Origin: Anaerolinea sp.
GTDB taxonomy: Bacteria; Chloroflexota; Anaerolineae; Anaerolineales; Anaerolineaceae
Direction: 5' to 3'
NCBI GenBank assembly: GCA_020725865.1
Contig: DYEC01000009.1
Location: forward strand, 62,001 to 126,000
DNA length: 64,000 nucleotides
Shown: positions 35,764 through 44,624 of the stretch, in pieces
Position numbering within the stretch: position 1 is the first letter of the stretch
Layout of the letters: the number at the start of each line of letters is the position of its first letter
Notes under the pieces: model-generated
Database searches by the model: none
Told to the model about the DNA's origin: nothing
The model's input: only the letters and a program-made list of their open reading frames with translations
Translations under genes and position numbers: made by a program

Positions 35764-38551
35764 ACAGTCCACCCTTTTGATGAGATTTGTTCCCTTCAGG
35801 AAGATTCTCCAGCTCCAAATAGAGTCTCATAAGCTGGTCAGCAATGATATCCCAATCATACACATTGCGCACCAGCTCAAGCGCGTTGGTAACAATTTGT
35901 CTACGTAAGGCATCATCTTGTAACAGCCGCAAAATAGCCTCTGCAAACGTTTCGGCGGTGTCTGCAATTAACAGATGATGACCATCTATGACGTCAAGCC
36001 CCTCGCAACCAATGCTTGTGGAGACAACCGGTCTGCCAAGTGCCATAGCCTCCAATATTTTCAGCCGAGTACCACCGCCTGCGCGCAGTGGAATCACGCA
36101 AACATGCGCCTTTTGGTAGTACGGCACAACATCTTCAACCAGTCCGGTAACATGAATTTGATCACTCTGCCATTTCAGTAATTCTAATCCGGGTCGGTTG
36201 CCAACAATCCAGGTTTGCAAATCACTTACCCTGCGTTGCAGGATTGGAAGAATTTCTCGGCAAAGATAAACGGCCGCGTCAGCATTAGGTGCATAACCCA
36301 TGCTTCCAACAAAAATAATAGCAGGCGGACCGGACGGCTCAGCAAGCGGCTGAAGCAGGTGAGTGTCGGTGCCATTGGGGATCGTAACCACCCTGAGATC
36401 GGGATTCAATGAACAGAGAACTTCCCGATCACGCTCCGAAACCGTTACACAACAGCCAAAACGCTCCGCAAAGAACGGCTCCCAGCGACGCATTGCCCAG
36501 CTATCAAACCACAGACGAAGTTTGCGGGGCAGTCGGTGTTCAATTTTTGCCATGCGTGCCTGTTTCTCAAAAACAATATCATGAAAGGTCAGGATACTTC
36601 GTGGATGCAAAGCCTGCGGGATTTGATTGAGATAAAGCCCCATGTAAGAATCTTCAATTTGAATAATATCAAAGCCAATCTGCCGGCAGAGTCTTCGAAT
36701 AGCATTTGCCATATCTTCGGAGTAATAAAAACGCAAATCAGGCGGTATACCTGAAGCCAGATAAGTAACAAACTCTAAGGGTCTATCCAGCACTCCATAA
36801 ACAAGGGGCGGTTTGACCAGAATAACATCCTGACAAAAGGTTTTCAAGTGCTCAATATGTTCTGCACGAATATTCTGGTCGTCAAAAGTCAACAACCAGA
36901 CGTTATGCAAACGCCCAATGCGCTTGAGCAGATTATAGTTGCGGATCGGATTGCCCGCTGTTGGAGGATATGGAAAATAGGGCGCAATAAACAAAACATT
37001 CTTCCAGTAATGACCTTGGGATGAATTATTGTTTGCACGCGAGTCAAACACCGGTCTATTATCCATTGATAAAGAAGTTTTACCACGCTGCAATATGGCA
37101 CGCATGCGCGCCCAAAGATTACCGGTTTCACGCAGAGCAATTTCAATATCACTACGAGTGAAAACAGAAAAGATATAGCTGATGACAAAATACAGCACAA
37201 TAACCGCTATATACAGTGGGTAGCCATACGAATCCAGCAGTCGCATCACTGCCACACAAGCACCCAAAATCAACAGCGGCTTAACATAGTCCAGTACCCT
37301 CACAACGATATATCGCCTGTACAAGAACAAAACATTGACGGGATTGACAGCCATGGTACTGATCAACCCTGCCAGCGCCGCACCAATTGCTCCCACTTTG
37401 GGAATAAGCAAAAAATACGCTGCAAAGCTAATCGCTGTTCGCAACACATTAATGATCGGGGGTTTATCCGAAGCACCTGATCCCACCAACGAATAGCCCA
37501 ACATCGAATCGAGCATGGTGAAAATCAAACCAACCATCATCACCCAGAAAATAGGAACACTGGGCAGATAACGCTCAGAAAACAGCGTGCGATAAATTAC
37601 AGTCCCAAAGCCAAAAGCAATCAGCGCTCCAAAAGCACCCAGAAAGGTTACAAGCCTGTTCGTATGATTCAGCAGTGAAGAAACGCGTTTATATTCGCCG
37701 CTCGCGTATAGCTTAGATTGGTAAGGATAATAAACATCCAATAGAGACTCAAACATCATGTTGACACTCTCGGGAATTTTGCGGGCATATTCATAAAATG
37801 CAATATCTGCTGGCCCCAAGAGAATCCCGATGATTACCGTATCGGCACGGGAAAAAAGAAAATTGAGGATACGGTTAAGAAACAGCGGAAACGAGAATTT
37901 CAGCAACGCTTTTAGTTTTTGATAACTGACCTGTAAGGCTGGACGAAGCCCAAGCCCCCAAACCCCTAACAATAACGCTAAAAGCCTGGAAAGCACCCTC
38001 GCCCAGACAACGCCCATGATGCCCTGTCCAAGCCAGACAACCAGCACAATGGTAATAATGATGCTCGAAACACTGCTGGTCAGCTCAACCCCGCTGACGA
38101 GCTTGAACCTGAAAAGCCCGCTGGCAACAGAACCATAACCTGCCAGCAATCCCTCAATGAACAACAACAATGGCAGATAGATCAGAAAACGACTATCCAG
38201 CGCTGACCCCAAGGCTTGAAAAATCAAGTTGCGAAAAACCAGTATCAGCGCACTGGAAACAATCAACATCGCGGCAACAAACATGAGAAAAGAATTGATC
38301 AGAGTTTGTCTTTCCTTTTCATCCTCACTGCCGGCGATAAACTTGATGGCAGCAGTAGTGGTACCCAGATTGCTCAGGCTCACTGCAAAACCAATGATCA
38401 CCTGCAAAAGCACAAAGCTACCGTATTCCGCCTCGGGTATCCAGCGCGCGTAAATGATCATGCTGGCAAATCCGAGAAAAACCGTTACAAATTTAGCCAG
38501 GCTGATAAAAAATGTACCGGAAATGAAGCGGGAGAGTAGTGAGTCGGACAT
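35750..38551 (-). CDS. Wzx-type flippase fused to a GT4 glycosyltransferase
   Basis: One uninterrupted 933-residue reading frame. Residues 1-480 are a polysaccharide flippase (PF01943/MATE-like fold) with 12-14 membrane helices, beginning LLSRFISGTFFISLAKFVTV and including RADTVIIGILLGPADIAFYE. A hydrophilic linker (about 485-520) leads to a GT-B glycosyltransferase: VLFIAPYFPYPPTAGNPIRN, TIPNGTDTHLLQPL, AIIFVGSMGYAPNADAA, IPLRAGGGTRLKILEAMALG. The normal arrangement is two separate proteins. No internal start with a ribosome-binding site is visible at the junction. The fusion would tie addition of a late sugar to flipping of the finished unit. The ATG at 38551 is chosen over a TTG at 38557. 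Confidence 0.87.
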   Translation of the reverse strand: MSDSLLSRFISGTFFISLAKFVTVFLGFASMIIYARWIPEAEYGSFVLLQVIIGFAVSLSNLGTTTAAIKFIAGSEDEKERQTLINSFLMFVAAMLIVSSALILVFRNLIFQALGSALDSRFLIYLPLLLFIEGLLAGYGSVASGLFRFKLVSGVELTSSVSSIIITIVLVVWLGQGIMGVVWARVLSRLLALLLGVWGLGLRPALQVSYQKLKALLKFSFPLFLNRILNFLFSRADTVIIGILLGPADIAFYEYARKIPESVNMMFESLLDVYYPYQSKLYASGEYKRVSSLLNHTNRLVTFLGAFGALIAFGFGTVIYRTLFSERYLPSVPIFWVMMVGLIFTMLDSMLGYSLVGSGASDKPPIINVLRTAISFAAYFLLIPKVGAIGAALAGLISTMAVNPVNVLFLYRRYIVVRVLDYVKPLLILGACVAVMRLLDSYGYPLYIAVIVLYFVISYIFSVFTRSDIEIALRETGNLWARMRAILQRGKTSLSMDNRPVFDSRANNNSSQGHYWKNVLFIAPYFPYPPTAGNPIRNYNLLKRIGRLHNVWLLTFDDQNIRAEHIEHLKTFCQDVILVKPPLVYGVLDRPLEFVTYLASGIPPDLRFYYSEDMANAIRRLCRQIGFDIIQIEDSYMGLYLNQIPQALHPRSILTFHDIVFEKQARMAKIEHRLPRKLRLWFDSWAMRRWEPFFAERFGCCVTVSERDREVLCSLNPDLRVVTIPNGTDTHLLQPLAEPSGPPAIIFVGSMGYAPNADAAVYLCREILPILQRRVSDLQTWIVGNRPGLELLKWQSDQIHVTGLVEDVVPYYQKAHVCVIPLRAGGGTRLKILEAMALGRPVVSTSIGCEGLDVIDGHHLLIADTAETFAEAILRLLQDDALRRQIVTNALELVRNVYDWDIIADQLMRLYLELENLPEGNKSHQKGGLYERI

Positions 38552-38560
38552 AGGCAAATT

Positions 38561-39211
38561 TCAGCCCGCCCCACGTTTGGAAATTACCGCTGGGATCGTC
38601 AGCAGTAGAATTTTAATATCCAGCCAGATGGAATAATTCTGAATGTAACGGATATCCAGGCGCAACTGGTCATCAAAAGAGACCTGGCTGCGTGCAGTAA
38701 CTTGCCAGAGCCCGGTCATTCCGGGCAGGAATTTCAACCGTTCGCTATGCCACAGATCAAACTGTTCCACCTCATAAATCGGAAGCGGCCGCGGACCAAC
38801 CAGACTCATCTCTCCTCTGAGGACATTGAACAACTGTGGCAACTCATCTATACTCAGACGGCGAATGAATTTCCCCACACGTGTAACCCGCGGATCATCT
38901 TTGAGCTTTACCCCAGACTGTACATCGAGCTGTCCTGAAACATAAGCCGCAATATGCTGTCGGTGGAGTGTTTCATCTACATTGTGGTACATTGAGCGAA
39001 ACTTGTACATATCAAAGAGAGTGCCATTCAAGCCAACCCGCTTTTGCTTGAAGAAAATTGGCCCCGGTGAGTCCAGTCGAATCGCCAGCGCAACGATGCC
39101 CATCAAGGGCAGGATAACCACCATACCCAAGACTGTTCCCACACAATCCATCGTCCTTTTCAAGATGAATTGTGTCAGTGTGTAAGGTGTATCACGAAAC
39201 CGCAAGCTCAT
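38561..39211 (-). CDS. Initiating sugar-phosphate transferase (PglC/WcaJ-type, short form)
   Basis: A 216-residue Bac_transf (PF02397) monotopic enzyme. It has one N-terminal re-entrant helix ([20 protein letters not shown]), then [10 protein letters not shown] with the conserved Asp/Glu region, [38 protein letters not shown] and [14 protein letters not shown]. It transfers a sugar-1-phosphate to undecaprenyl phosphate, the first committed step of the repeat unit. It lacks the N-terminal membrane domain of WcaJ. It precedes the flippase fusion by 9 bases and follows the lectin-like lipoprotein gene by 16. Confidence 0.92.
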   Translation of the reverse strand: MSLRFRDTPYTLTQFILKRTMDCVGTVLGMVVILPLMGIVALAIRLDSPGPIFFKQKRVGLNGTLFDMYKFRSMYHNVDETLHRQHIAAYVSGQLDVQSGVKLKDDPRVTRVGKFIRRLSIDELPQLFNVLRGEMSLVGPRPLPIYEVEQFDLWHSERLKFLPGMTGLWQVTARSQVSFDDQLRLDIRYIQNYSIWLDIKILLLTIPAVISKRGAG

Positions 39212-39227
39212 GCCTTTCTCTCACCAG

Positions 39228-40154
39228 TCAATTCACAATGCGCTTCTTGCTGATGGCTATATCGTCTATATAAATTGTACATGGATTGGGCATAATTAAA
39301 TCCGAGTAATTATTGACACTCCAGTCTACTGACAAATCACTCAAGACAGTTTGAGCTTTGTCAATATTGAACACTTCATCGCCATCCTGCCAGATAATCA
39401 CCTGACCAGTTGTGTCAAATGCCTGCCGGTAATATCCTTCAAGATGAAACCACTGATCAAGTGGAATACTACGCGTCTGATAGTGATTGAAATTCTCCCC
39501 GTTTGGCAATCTCTGCACCATATATAACCCCAACCCGCTACCTTGTGTCTGAGCACCAACCGAAAAAATACGCTGGCTATTATCGGAGTTGCCATCTTCG
39601 GTAGATTTCCACTGCCAGAGATTCCAGAAGCCGATCGGACGAACATTAGAGGGAATATAGTACCAGGCTGAATAATAGTAAGCTTCTTCCGGTAATTCTT
39701 TCCAGAAGAACAAATAAGCCGCGTGTGCACCGGTGGGTGAATACTGGCTGGTGTCAATCGTTAATGCAACAGCATAATTTCCCGAATGTGCCGGCGAACT
39801 GACCAACCCCCAAGTGCCGTTTCCTTGGCGGACAAAATCCCCAAAATCATTTAACTGCAGTTCGCTCAAATCACCGGTTTCAAAACCGGTTGACCAGTAA
39901 AAGCCATCTTGTATCGACAATACGGTAACAGAGGGTTCGACAGGAATCTTGGTAGACATGGTTGCCACCGCCACACTGGTTGGCGTACGAGTCTCTAGAT
40001 AATTCGGTGTTGCCTTAACTGTCACTATAGGCGAGGGGGATGATAAGACCGGTGTGTGTTCGATAGATTGACATGCTGTCACAACAAATACAAGAAGAAA
40101 CACCGTTAAGAATGCCCCGCAGCGAGACCACTCTGTCAAGAACTTCTCTTTCAT
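39228..40154 (-). CDS. Lipoprotein with lectin/polysaccharide-lyase-like jelly-roll domain
   Basis: A 308-residue lipoprotein (VFVVTAC lipobox near residue 28). A Thr/Ser linker leads to a beta-sandwich domain from about residue 85: FYWSTGFETGDLSEL, SGNYAVALTIDTSQ, AAYLFFWKELPEEAYYYSAW, YMVQRLPNGENFNHYQTR, DQWFHLEGYYRQAFDTTGQV. It resembles heparin-lyase-I/LamG folds, which bind or cleave polysaccharides. As first gene of the minus-strand EPS operon it may bind or trim the product outside the cell. Lyase activity is not shown by any catalytic pair I can identify. It is a paralogue of the gene at 40427. Confidence 0.78.
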   Translation of the reverse strand: MKEKFLTEWSRCGAFLTVFLLVFVVTACQSIEHTPVLSSPSPIVTVKATPNYLETRTPTSVAVATMSTKIPVEPSVTVLSIQDGFYWSTGFETGDLSELQLNDFGDFVRQGNGTWGLVSSPAHSGNYAVALTIDTSQYSPTGAHAAYLFFWKELPEEAYYYSAWYYIPSNVRPIGFWNLWQWKSTEDGNSDNSQRIFSVGAQTQGSGLGLYMVQRLPNGENFNHYQTRSIPLDQWFHLEGYYRQAFDTTGQVIIWQDGDEVFNIDKAQTVLSDLSVDWSVNNYSDLIMPNPCTIYIDDIAISKKRIVN

Positions 40155-40426
40155 AGGAAGTTATCCTGTGTCTAAAGAGAAAGCCGGTCGTAACCCACCT
40201 CTCCGTTAGCAAAAAACCCAAACATTACATTAATGTCACCCTGAAATAAAATTCAAGTGACACGATTTATACCATTCTACACCAATTTAGCCCTAATTCG
40301 ATTAGCCCAAAATGAAGTGTTGCAATTTTGTAATGCAAACGCACAATATTAAGAAAAAAACAAACCAGTTGAGAGAACCTTTCTGCCCCTCAACTGGCAT
40401 AGTATTCAGCAACGACTCACGAAACG
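40155..40426 (-). promoter_or_regulatory. Leader of minus-strand EPS operon with shared upstream elements
   Basis: This 272-base gap holds the terminator of the upstream gene and, on the minus strand, TTGCAAC (40325-40319), TTGGGCTAA (40310-40302) and TTGGTGTAG (40285-40277), with an additional TTAGGGCTAA between the last two. The three words occur in the same order upstream of the plus-strand EPS operon (15882-15929), with similar spacing. This suggests common control of both arms. Confidence 0.5.
40351..40397 (-). terminator. Rho-independent terminator of the lectin-like gene at 40427
   Basis: A 9-bp stem (40365-40373 CCAGTTGAG with 40389-40397 CTCAACTGG) and a 15-base loop. Read on the minus strand it is followed by TTTGTTTTTTTCTT. 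Confidence 0.9.
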
Positions 40427-41968
40427 TCAATGTCCTATTCTGCTGGAGCTAACTGCAATATCATCCACATAAATCGTGCAGGGGCTGGGCGAAATTTGAT
40501 TGGAGTAGTTGTTAACACTCCAGTCCACCGTCAGGTCGCTAAGCACAGTCTGTGCGCTCGTGATGTTGAAAACCTCAACTCCATCCTGCCAGACAATGAC
40601 CTGGCCGGTTGTGTCAAATGCCTGTCGGTAATATCCTTCGATATGAAACCACTGGTCAAGCGGGATATTGCGCGTCGAATTGTGGTTAACCTTACTTCCG
40701 TCTGGGAGCCGCTGCACCATGTACAACCCCAAACCGCCATTTAACGGCCGAGCGCCGACAGAAAAGATTCGCTGGCTGTTGTCGGAATTGCCATCATACG
40801 TTGATTTCCACTGCCAGAGGTTCCACCACTCAGCAGGTAAAGTGCCAGATGGAATGTAATACCAAGCTGAATAATAGTAAGCCTCCCCAGGCAATTCCTT
40901 CCAGAAGAACATATAAGCAGCGTGAGCACCGGTCGGAGAGGACTGGCTGGTATCGATGGTCAATGCAGCAGCATACTTACCCGAGTGCGCTGGCGAATTA
41001 ATCAGTTTGTACGTGCCATTGCCCTGATTGACAAAACCACCATAGCTGTTCGCCTCAAGCTCGCTGAGGTTACCGGTTTCAAAACCAGTGGACCAATAGA
41101 AACTGCCACCTGCAGGTGCAGAAGCTGGACTTGTTGCCGTAGGAGGCACAGGAGTTGGTGAAGGAGGTAATGGTGTGGCGGTTGCCGGTAACTGTGTTGG
41201 TGTGGGTGTTAATGGTGTTGCAGTTGCCGGTGGCTGTGTGGGCTGCGGAAGTTTAGGAGCTTCAGTTGAGGGAGCAGGAGTGCTCGTGGGTTGAGTTGAG
41301 GGAATAAACATGGTTGGCTGAAGCGTAGCTGCAATTGGTAACGCGGCTGTCGCGGTCGGTGCAACCTGCGTTGGCTTGGGCCTCTTTTTCCATGGAAACC
41401 AGCGAGAAAGGGCAGAAAACAAGCCGATGCTGCCATCGACTGAAGATAACGTCTTTGCATCCGTAGCCTGCGGCGTCAGGGTGGTTGGCATAGCAGTTGG
41501 TTGTAATGTAGGAGACGACTGTATCACAACGATTGCCTGTTGTGCAGGCAATGAACTCTCAGAAGCGACAATGACTGCTGGGGTAGAAGTAGGCTCGAGC
41601 GCCAGCACGTAGGGTGTCCCATTCGGCTGTGCCGTTGCCCCGCCCTGTAATATTACGGTCGTGTCCCAAGGATACTGCGAAGTCGGCGTGAAAAATGCTG
41701 TTGGTTGTGTGAAGTTTTGAGGCTGATTGTTCGAATCAATCACTTGGAGAGAAGTTTGGAAGAAACCATCTTCAGATCGAGATGCATCCTTGTTCATCCC
41801 CGCTTGGTCAGACAAATATCCCTGTTCCGGGTTACTAACCAATAATGTGGAGCTATATTCAGGTAAGTCAGCGGAACTGGCTGACACCGGTAAATTGCAA
41901 GCCAATCCCACCAGGACAAGAAATGCTGCACAAACGTAAAGGTACTTAATCATGGGTAATGCTTTCAA
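40427..41968 (-). CDS. Lipoprotein with long Pro/Thr linker and jelly-roll domain (paralogue)
   Basis: A 513-residue protein. The TTG at 41968 is chosen because AGGAGG lies 9 bases upstream; an in-frame ATG at 41953 is the alternative. The signal ends LVLVGLAC (lipobox). About 260 residues of low-complexity linker rich in Pro, Thr and Ala follow (for example PTPTQLPATATPLPPSPTPV), long enough to cross a thick wall. The C-terminal 220 residues are near-identical in pattern to the domain encoded at 39228 (STGFETGNLSEL, FFWKELPGEAYYYSAWYYIP, WFHIEGYYRQAFDTTGQVIV). It probably displays a polysaccharide-binding or -cleaving domain at the surface. It ends at its own terminator. Confidence 0.8.
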   Translation of the reverse strand: MKALPMIKYLYVCAAFLVLVGLACNLPVSASSADLPEYSSTLLVSNPEQGYLSDQAGMNKDASRSEDGFFQTSLQVIDSNNQPQNFTQPTAFFTPTSQYPWDTTVILQGGATAQPNGTPYVLALEPTSTPAVIVASESSLPAQQAIVVIQSSPTLQPTAMPTTLTPQATDAKTLSSVDGSIGLFSALSRWFPWKKRPKPTQVAPTATAALPIAATLQPTMFIPSTQPTSTPAPSTEAPKLPQPTQPPATATPLTPTPTQLPATATPLPPSPTPVPPTATSPASAPAGGSFYWSTGFETGNLSELEANSYGGFVNQGNGTYKLINSPAHSGKYAAALTIDTSQSSPTGAHAAYMFFWKELPGEAYYYSAWYYIPSGTLPAEWWNLWQWKSTYDGNSDNSQRIFSVGARPLNGGLGLYMVQRLPDGSKVNHNSTRNIPLDQWFHIEGYYRQAFDTTGQVIVWQDGVEVFNITSAQTVLSDLTVDWSVNNYSNQISPSPCTIYVDDIAVSSSRIGH

Positions 41969-42362
41969 AAGACAGAACCTCCTCTGAGTTTTTACTGACA
42001 CCGGACTGACATCCCTGTTCCAATCCAACCTGATTATAGAAACAGCCTGCCCTGGCGACGTTAACGGATTCGTTAGATGACACGTTGCAAACTGGCGCAG
42101 CCTTACAAATTTGTAAGGTTGCAAAACGGCAATGTTTATGCAACTGTTACTTTGAATTGGCAATGTTTTGAAGGCTATACGAATAATAAAAACTTTTGCC
42201 CCCTTTTGAAGCAGATGATGTCCTGGAGAAAACAACACATTAACCTTGTACAGCCCTGATTCACCCACTAACAATAGCCCCAAGACATTTGTCTCAGGAA
42301 CTGGATCGTAAATATTGAACCACGGTTAAGAGAATGGCTATAATCATTCCATGGAGGCTGGC
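41969..42362. promoter_or_regulatory. 394-base divergent regulatory region with palindrome and promoter
   Basis: No gene is seen. A perfect 18-bp palindrome (CCTTACAAA and its complement) lies at 42101-42118, flanked on both sides by TTGCAA words at about 42085-42090 and 42120-42125. A well-formed plus-strand promoter, TTGAAC at 42315-42320 and TATAAT at 42339-42344 (18-base spacer), lies just ahead of the hydrolase gene. An apparent open frame extending the minus-strand gene across this region lacks a ribosome-binding site and precedes the signal peptide, so I treat it as non-coding. Confidence 0.6.
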
Positions 42363-43220
42363 ATGGTCGAGAAAATAACCATCACCTGTTTGGTAAACAA
42401 TGAAGTGCTATTCGGACCATCGGTTTGGGGAGAGCACGGTTTATCGTGGCTGATAGAAACTCCGCAAACTCAAATCATCTTTGACACGGGCAGCAGCGCG
42501 GAGGTCTTGATGCATAATCTGAAGGTATTGAAAAAGCCGCTCAAGCGATTGAGCCATGTCATACTCAGTCACGGGCATTACGATCACACAGGTGGTTTAT
42601 CTTATTTGCTAGCGATGAATCGCGAGTTGCACCTGATTGCAGCGCCGCAGGTGTTTGAGTCAAAATATGCCGTTCAACGCGGTAAACCGCCGCGCTCGAT
42701 CGGTATCCCACTGAAAGAAGAAGAAGTGCGCACAAAGGCGAAAGTTACTTTATCCGATGAACCAATGGAAATCGTATCAGGTATCACAGTAACTGGCCAC
42801 ATCCCGCGTACGGTGGACTTTGAAACGCCTGCGCCACATTTCCTGCGTCGGCAGGGCAGCGAACTGCGGGTCGATCCCTTTGATGATGATCGAGCCTTGA
42901 TTGTTCAAACGTCCGAAGGATTGGTAGTACTGCTGGGTTGCGGACATTCCGGATTGATCAACACATTGCGCGAGGCGCGGCGGCTGTTCAACTGCCCGAT
43001 TCTGACAATCATGGGCGGTAGTCATCTTGCTCCAGCTAGCAAAGAGCGTCTGAAACGCACAATTCAGGCATTGCAGGATGAATTCCCTGAGATTCAATCC
43101 TATCGCCTGAATCACTGCACGGGATACAAAGCGCAGTTTGCCCTGTATACCGTATTCGGCGAGCGGGTTAAACCGTTTTTAGCGGGAGAGAAAATATCAT
43201 TCAGTGCTCAAAAACGTTAG
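42363..43220 (+). CDS. Metallo-beta-lactamase-fold hydrolase
   Basis: A 285-residue protein. GGAGG at 42353-42357 supports the ATG at 42363 over the in-frame ATG at 42351. It has the MBL signature HVILSHGHYDHTGGLSYLL (HxHxDH, near residue 60), LGCGHSGLINTL near residue 195 and a late GGSHL. The arrangement matches the MBL subgroup annotated as dihydropterin-aminobenzene-phosphate synthase-like, a family of largely unknown substrate. There is no signal peptide. Its 3' end overlaps the converging gene by 24 bases. Confidence 0.85.
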   Translation: MVEKITITCLVNNEVLFGPSVWGEHGLSWLIETPQTQIIFDTGSSAEVLMHNLKVLKKPLKRLSHVILSHGHYDHTGGLSYLLAMNRELHLIAAPQVFESKYAVQRGKPPRSIGIPLKEEEVRTKAKVTLSDEPMEIVSGITVTGHIPRTVDFETPAPHFLRRQGSELRVDPFDDDRALIVQTSEGLVVLLGCGHSGLINTLREARRLFNCPILTIMGGSHLAPASKERLKRTIQALQDEFPEIQSYRLNHCTGYKAQFALYTVFGERVKPFLAGEKISFSAQKR

Positions 43221-43793
43221 CCCGCCATTTCCCTTTCGGCAATTCTTCTCATTGCGCAGATTTTGCCATTGCATAGGCGTATAACATCTCTGTACGCCTA
43301 AAAGGCGCAACACTTTCGATTTCAGATTGTTGCCAGGGTAAGGCACACAGATTGTTTCCTCTTGGGGATAGAACAAATTCAAAGGCAAGTTGTTTCTACC
43401 CCAAACTTCTTGTAGAACAGTAAACTCTTTAAGGTCAAGATTTAGAAACCAGCAACATGTATCATCGTGATGGTCAAATTTAGCCACCCTTCCTATACGA
43501 GGCATGGGTTCGTTATCAAGAAGTAAGAAAAACAAATCTTGAACCTCTGAATAAGCGAAAATCCACTGTATTAACTCAGTAACAAATACTTGCTTTTCTA
43601 ATGGCTCAGCAGGTAACACCCCTTGTTTCTCAGTCAAACCTTTGTATGCTTTGGAATGGGAAAGCAATTTTGCCTGAAAGTGTGTACACCACTGCGCCAC
43701 AGTTTTTGCTGTAACCAGAACAGCTCTTTGAAAAGGGACATCTTGCTGATCTTGTAAGTAAAAAAGTTCTGCAGCATAAATCATAATGCACAT
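43197..43793 (-). CDS. Hypothetical protein
   Basis: A 198-residue soluble protein of mixed composition (YAAELFYLQDQQDVPFQRAV, FLLLDNEPMPRIGRVAKFDH, HHDDTCCWFLNLDLKEF). I recognise no domain and see no membrane segment or signal peptide. It converges on the MBL hydrolase gene with a 24-base overlap at the 3' ends. The GAAGATGGGC sequence before the ATG is only a weak ribosome-binding site, and an in-frame ATG lies 9 bases further in. The coding call rests on length and amino-acid make-up. Confidence 0.6.
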   Translation of the reverse strand: MCIMIYAAELFYLQDQQDVPFQRAVLVTAKTVAQWCTHFQAKLLSHSKAYKGLTEKQGVLPAEPLEKQVFVTELIQWIFAYSEVQDLFFLLLDNEPMPRIGRVAKFDHHDDTCCWFLNLDLKEFTVLQEVWGRNNLPLNLFYPQEETICVPYPGNNLKSKVLRLLGVQRCYTPMQWQNLRNEKNCRKGNGGLTFLSTE

Positions 43794-44017
43794 TTGCCCA
43801 TCTTCTCAGCTGCATTAGGAGAAAAATTTTAATCAAGCAAATTATATCCGAAGCGGCAGAGCAAGATGGAAAAGCCACGCTATGTTGAAACTGGGAAAGG
43901 GTTATTCTCTGGGAGTTGTTTGTACAATTGAGTTGCGCCAGCCTTTTTCATCGCGGGTCAAAGGCAATGCGAAGCCCAATAGACCATGTCTGACTCTTAA
44001 CCCGCCAGAGCTAAAAA

Positions 44018-44050
44018 ACAAAGGAGGGGCCATCATGACCCCTCCTCTGG
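44018..44050 (-). terminator. Rho-independent terminator of the DUF4405 operon
   Basis: An 8-bp GC-rich stem (AGGAGGGG at 44022-44029 with 44039-44046) with a 9-base loop. On the minus strand it is followed by TTGTTTTTTAG. It lies 26 bases past the last gene of the operon. Confidence 0.9.
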
Positions 44051-44075
44051 CATTGTAGCTGCCCTATACCTATTG

Positions 44076-44621
44076 TTATCCGCCGCGCCCGCGCCCTGAC
44101 CAGAGCGGTCTGCCGTTTTCATCACGCAGTCTGATAATCTGACCACTGGTCAGGTTCTCAATTCGGGCAGTTTCAAACTCCCCGTTGAGGCTATCGAAAA
44201 AACCGCTCAGGCGCAATGAATCGCCAACGGCAACCCGACCCCCTTGCTCTTGTGCATACCACCAGGCACGGTTTTGGACAGAAACGGTCTCACCGGAAGT
44301 GGTTGCTACAATCAAGGTGTTGTCATCAACAGATTTTGCAGTGCCTTCGAGCGTCAGCCATTCGGCAGCCCAGGGTTGTTCTTTTCTGAAGCTTTCGGCT
44401 TGTCCACCCTGTTGGCGGCCGGCAGCTTGACCGCGTTGTCCCCGAAAAACGCTGGTGCTATTACGATCGGCGGTGAGTTGCCGTGGCTGCCCGCTGTATG
44501 TGTGCATGCCAAATTGAGTCTCGCCTCTCCCCAGAATAACATTGGTGCGGTTAATTCCGCCAATGACGAGAATCGCGATAACAGCCACAACAAAGGCAAA
44601 AAGTCCAACATTCTTAATCAT
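44076..44621 (-). CDS. Membrane-anchored protein with OB-fold-like domain
   Basis: A 181-residue protein with an N-terminal signal-anchor helix (LFAFVVAVIAILVIGG), a Gln/Gly/Arg-rich linker (RGQRGQAAGRQQGGQAE) and a compact domain from about residue 90: WLTLEGTAKSVDDNTLIVAT, GGRVAVGDSLRLSGFFDSLN, FETARIENLTSGQIIRLRDE. The pattern of short beta strands resembles DUF5666/OB-like domains. The C-terminus is RGRGG. It follows the DUF4405 cytochrome-b-like gene by 3 bases, so the two probably act together at the membrane, perhaps in redox or metal handling. Confidence 0.75.
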   Translation of the reverse strand: MIKNVGLFAFVVAVIAILVIGGINRTNVILGRGETQFGMHTYSGQPRQLTADRNSTSVFRGQRGQAAGRQQGGQAESFRKEQPWAAEWLTLEGTAKSVDDNTLIVATTSGETVSVQNRAWWYAQEQGGRVAVGDSLRLSGFFDSLNGEFETARIENLTSGQIIRLRDENGRPLWSGRGRGG

Positions 44622-44624
44622 TGT

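Noticed and set aside
37050-37080. Internal start splitting the flippase-GT fusion
   Set aside because: An in-frame ATG exists near the junction but no Shine-Dalgarno precedes it and the flippase frame has no stop there.
41969-42283. N-terminal extension of the long lectin-like gene
   Set aside because: The frame is open but precedes the lipoprotein signal, has no ribosome-binding site at its start and crosses the palindrome and promoter region.
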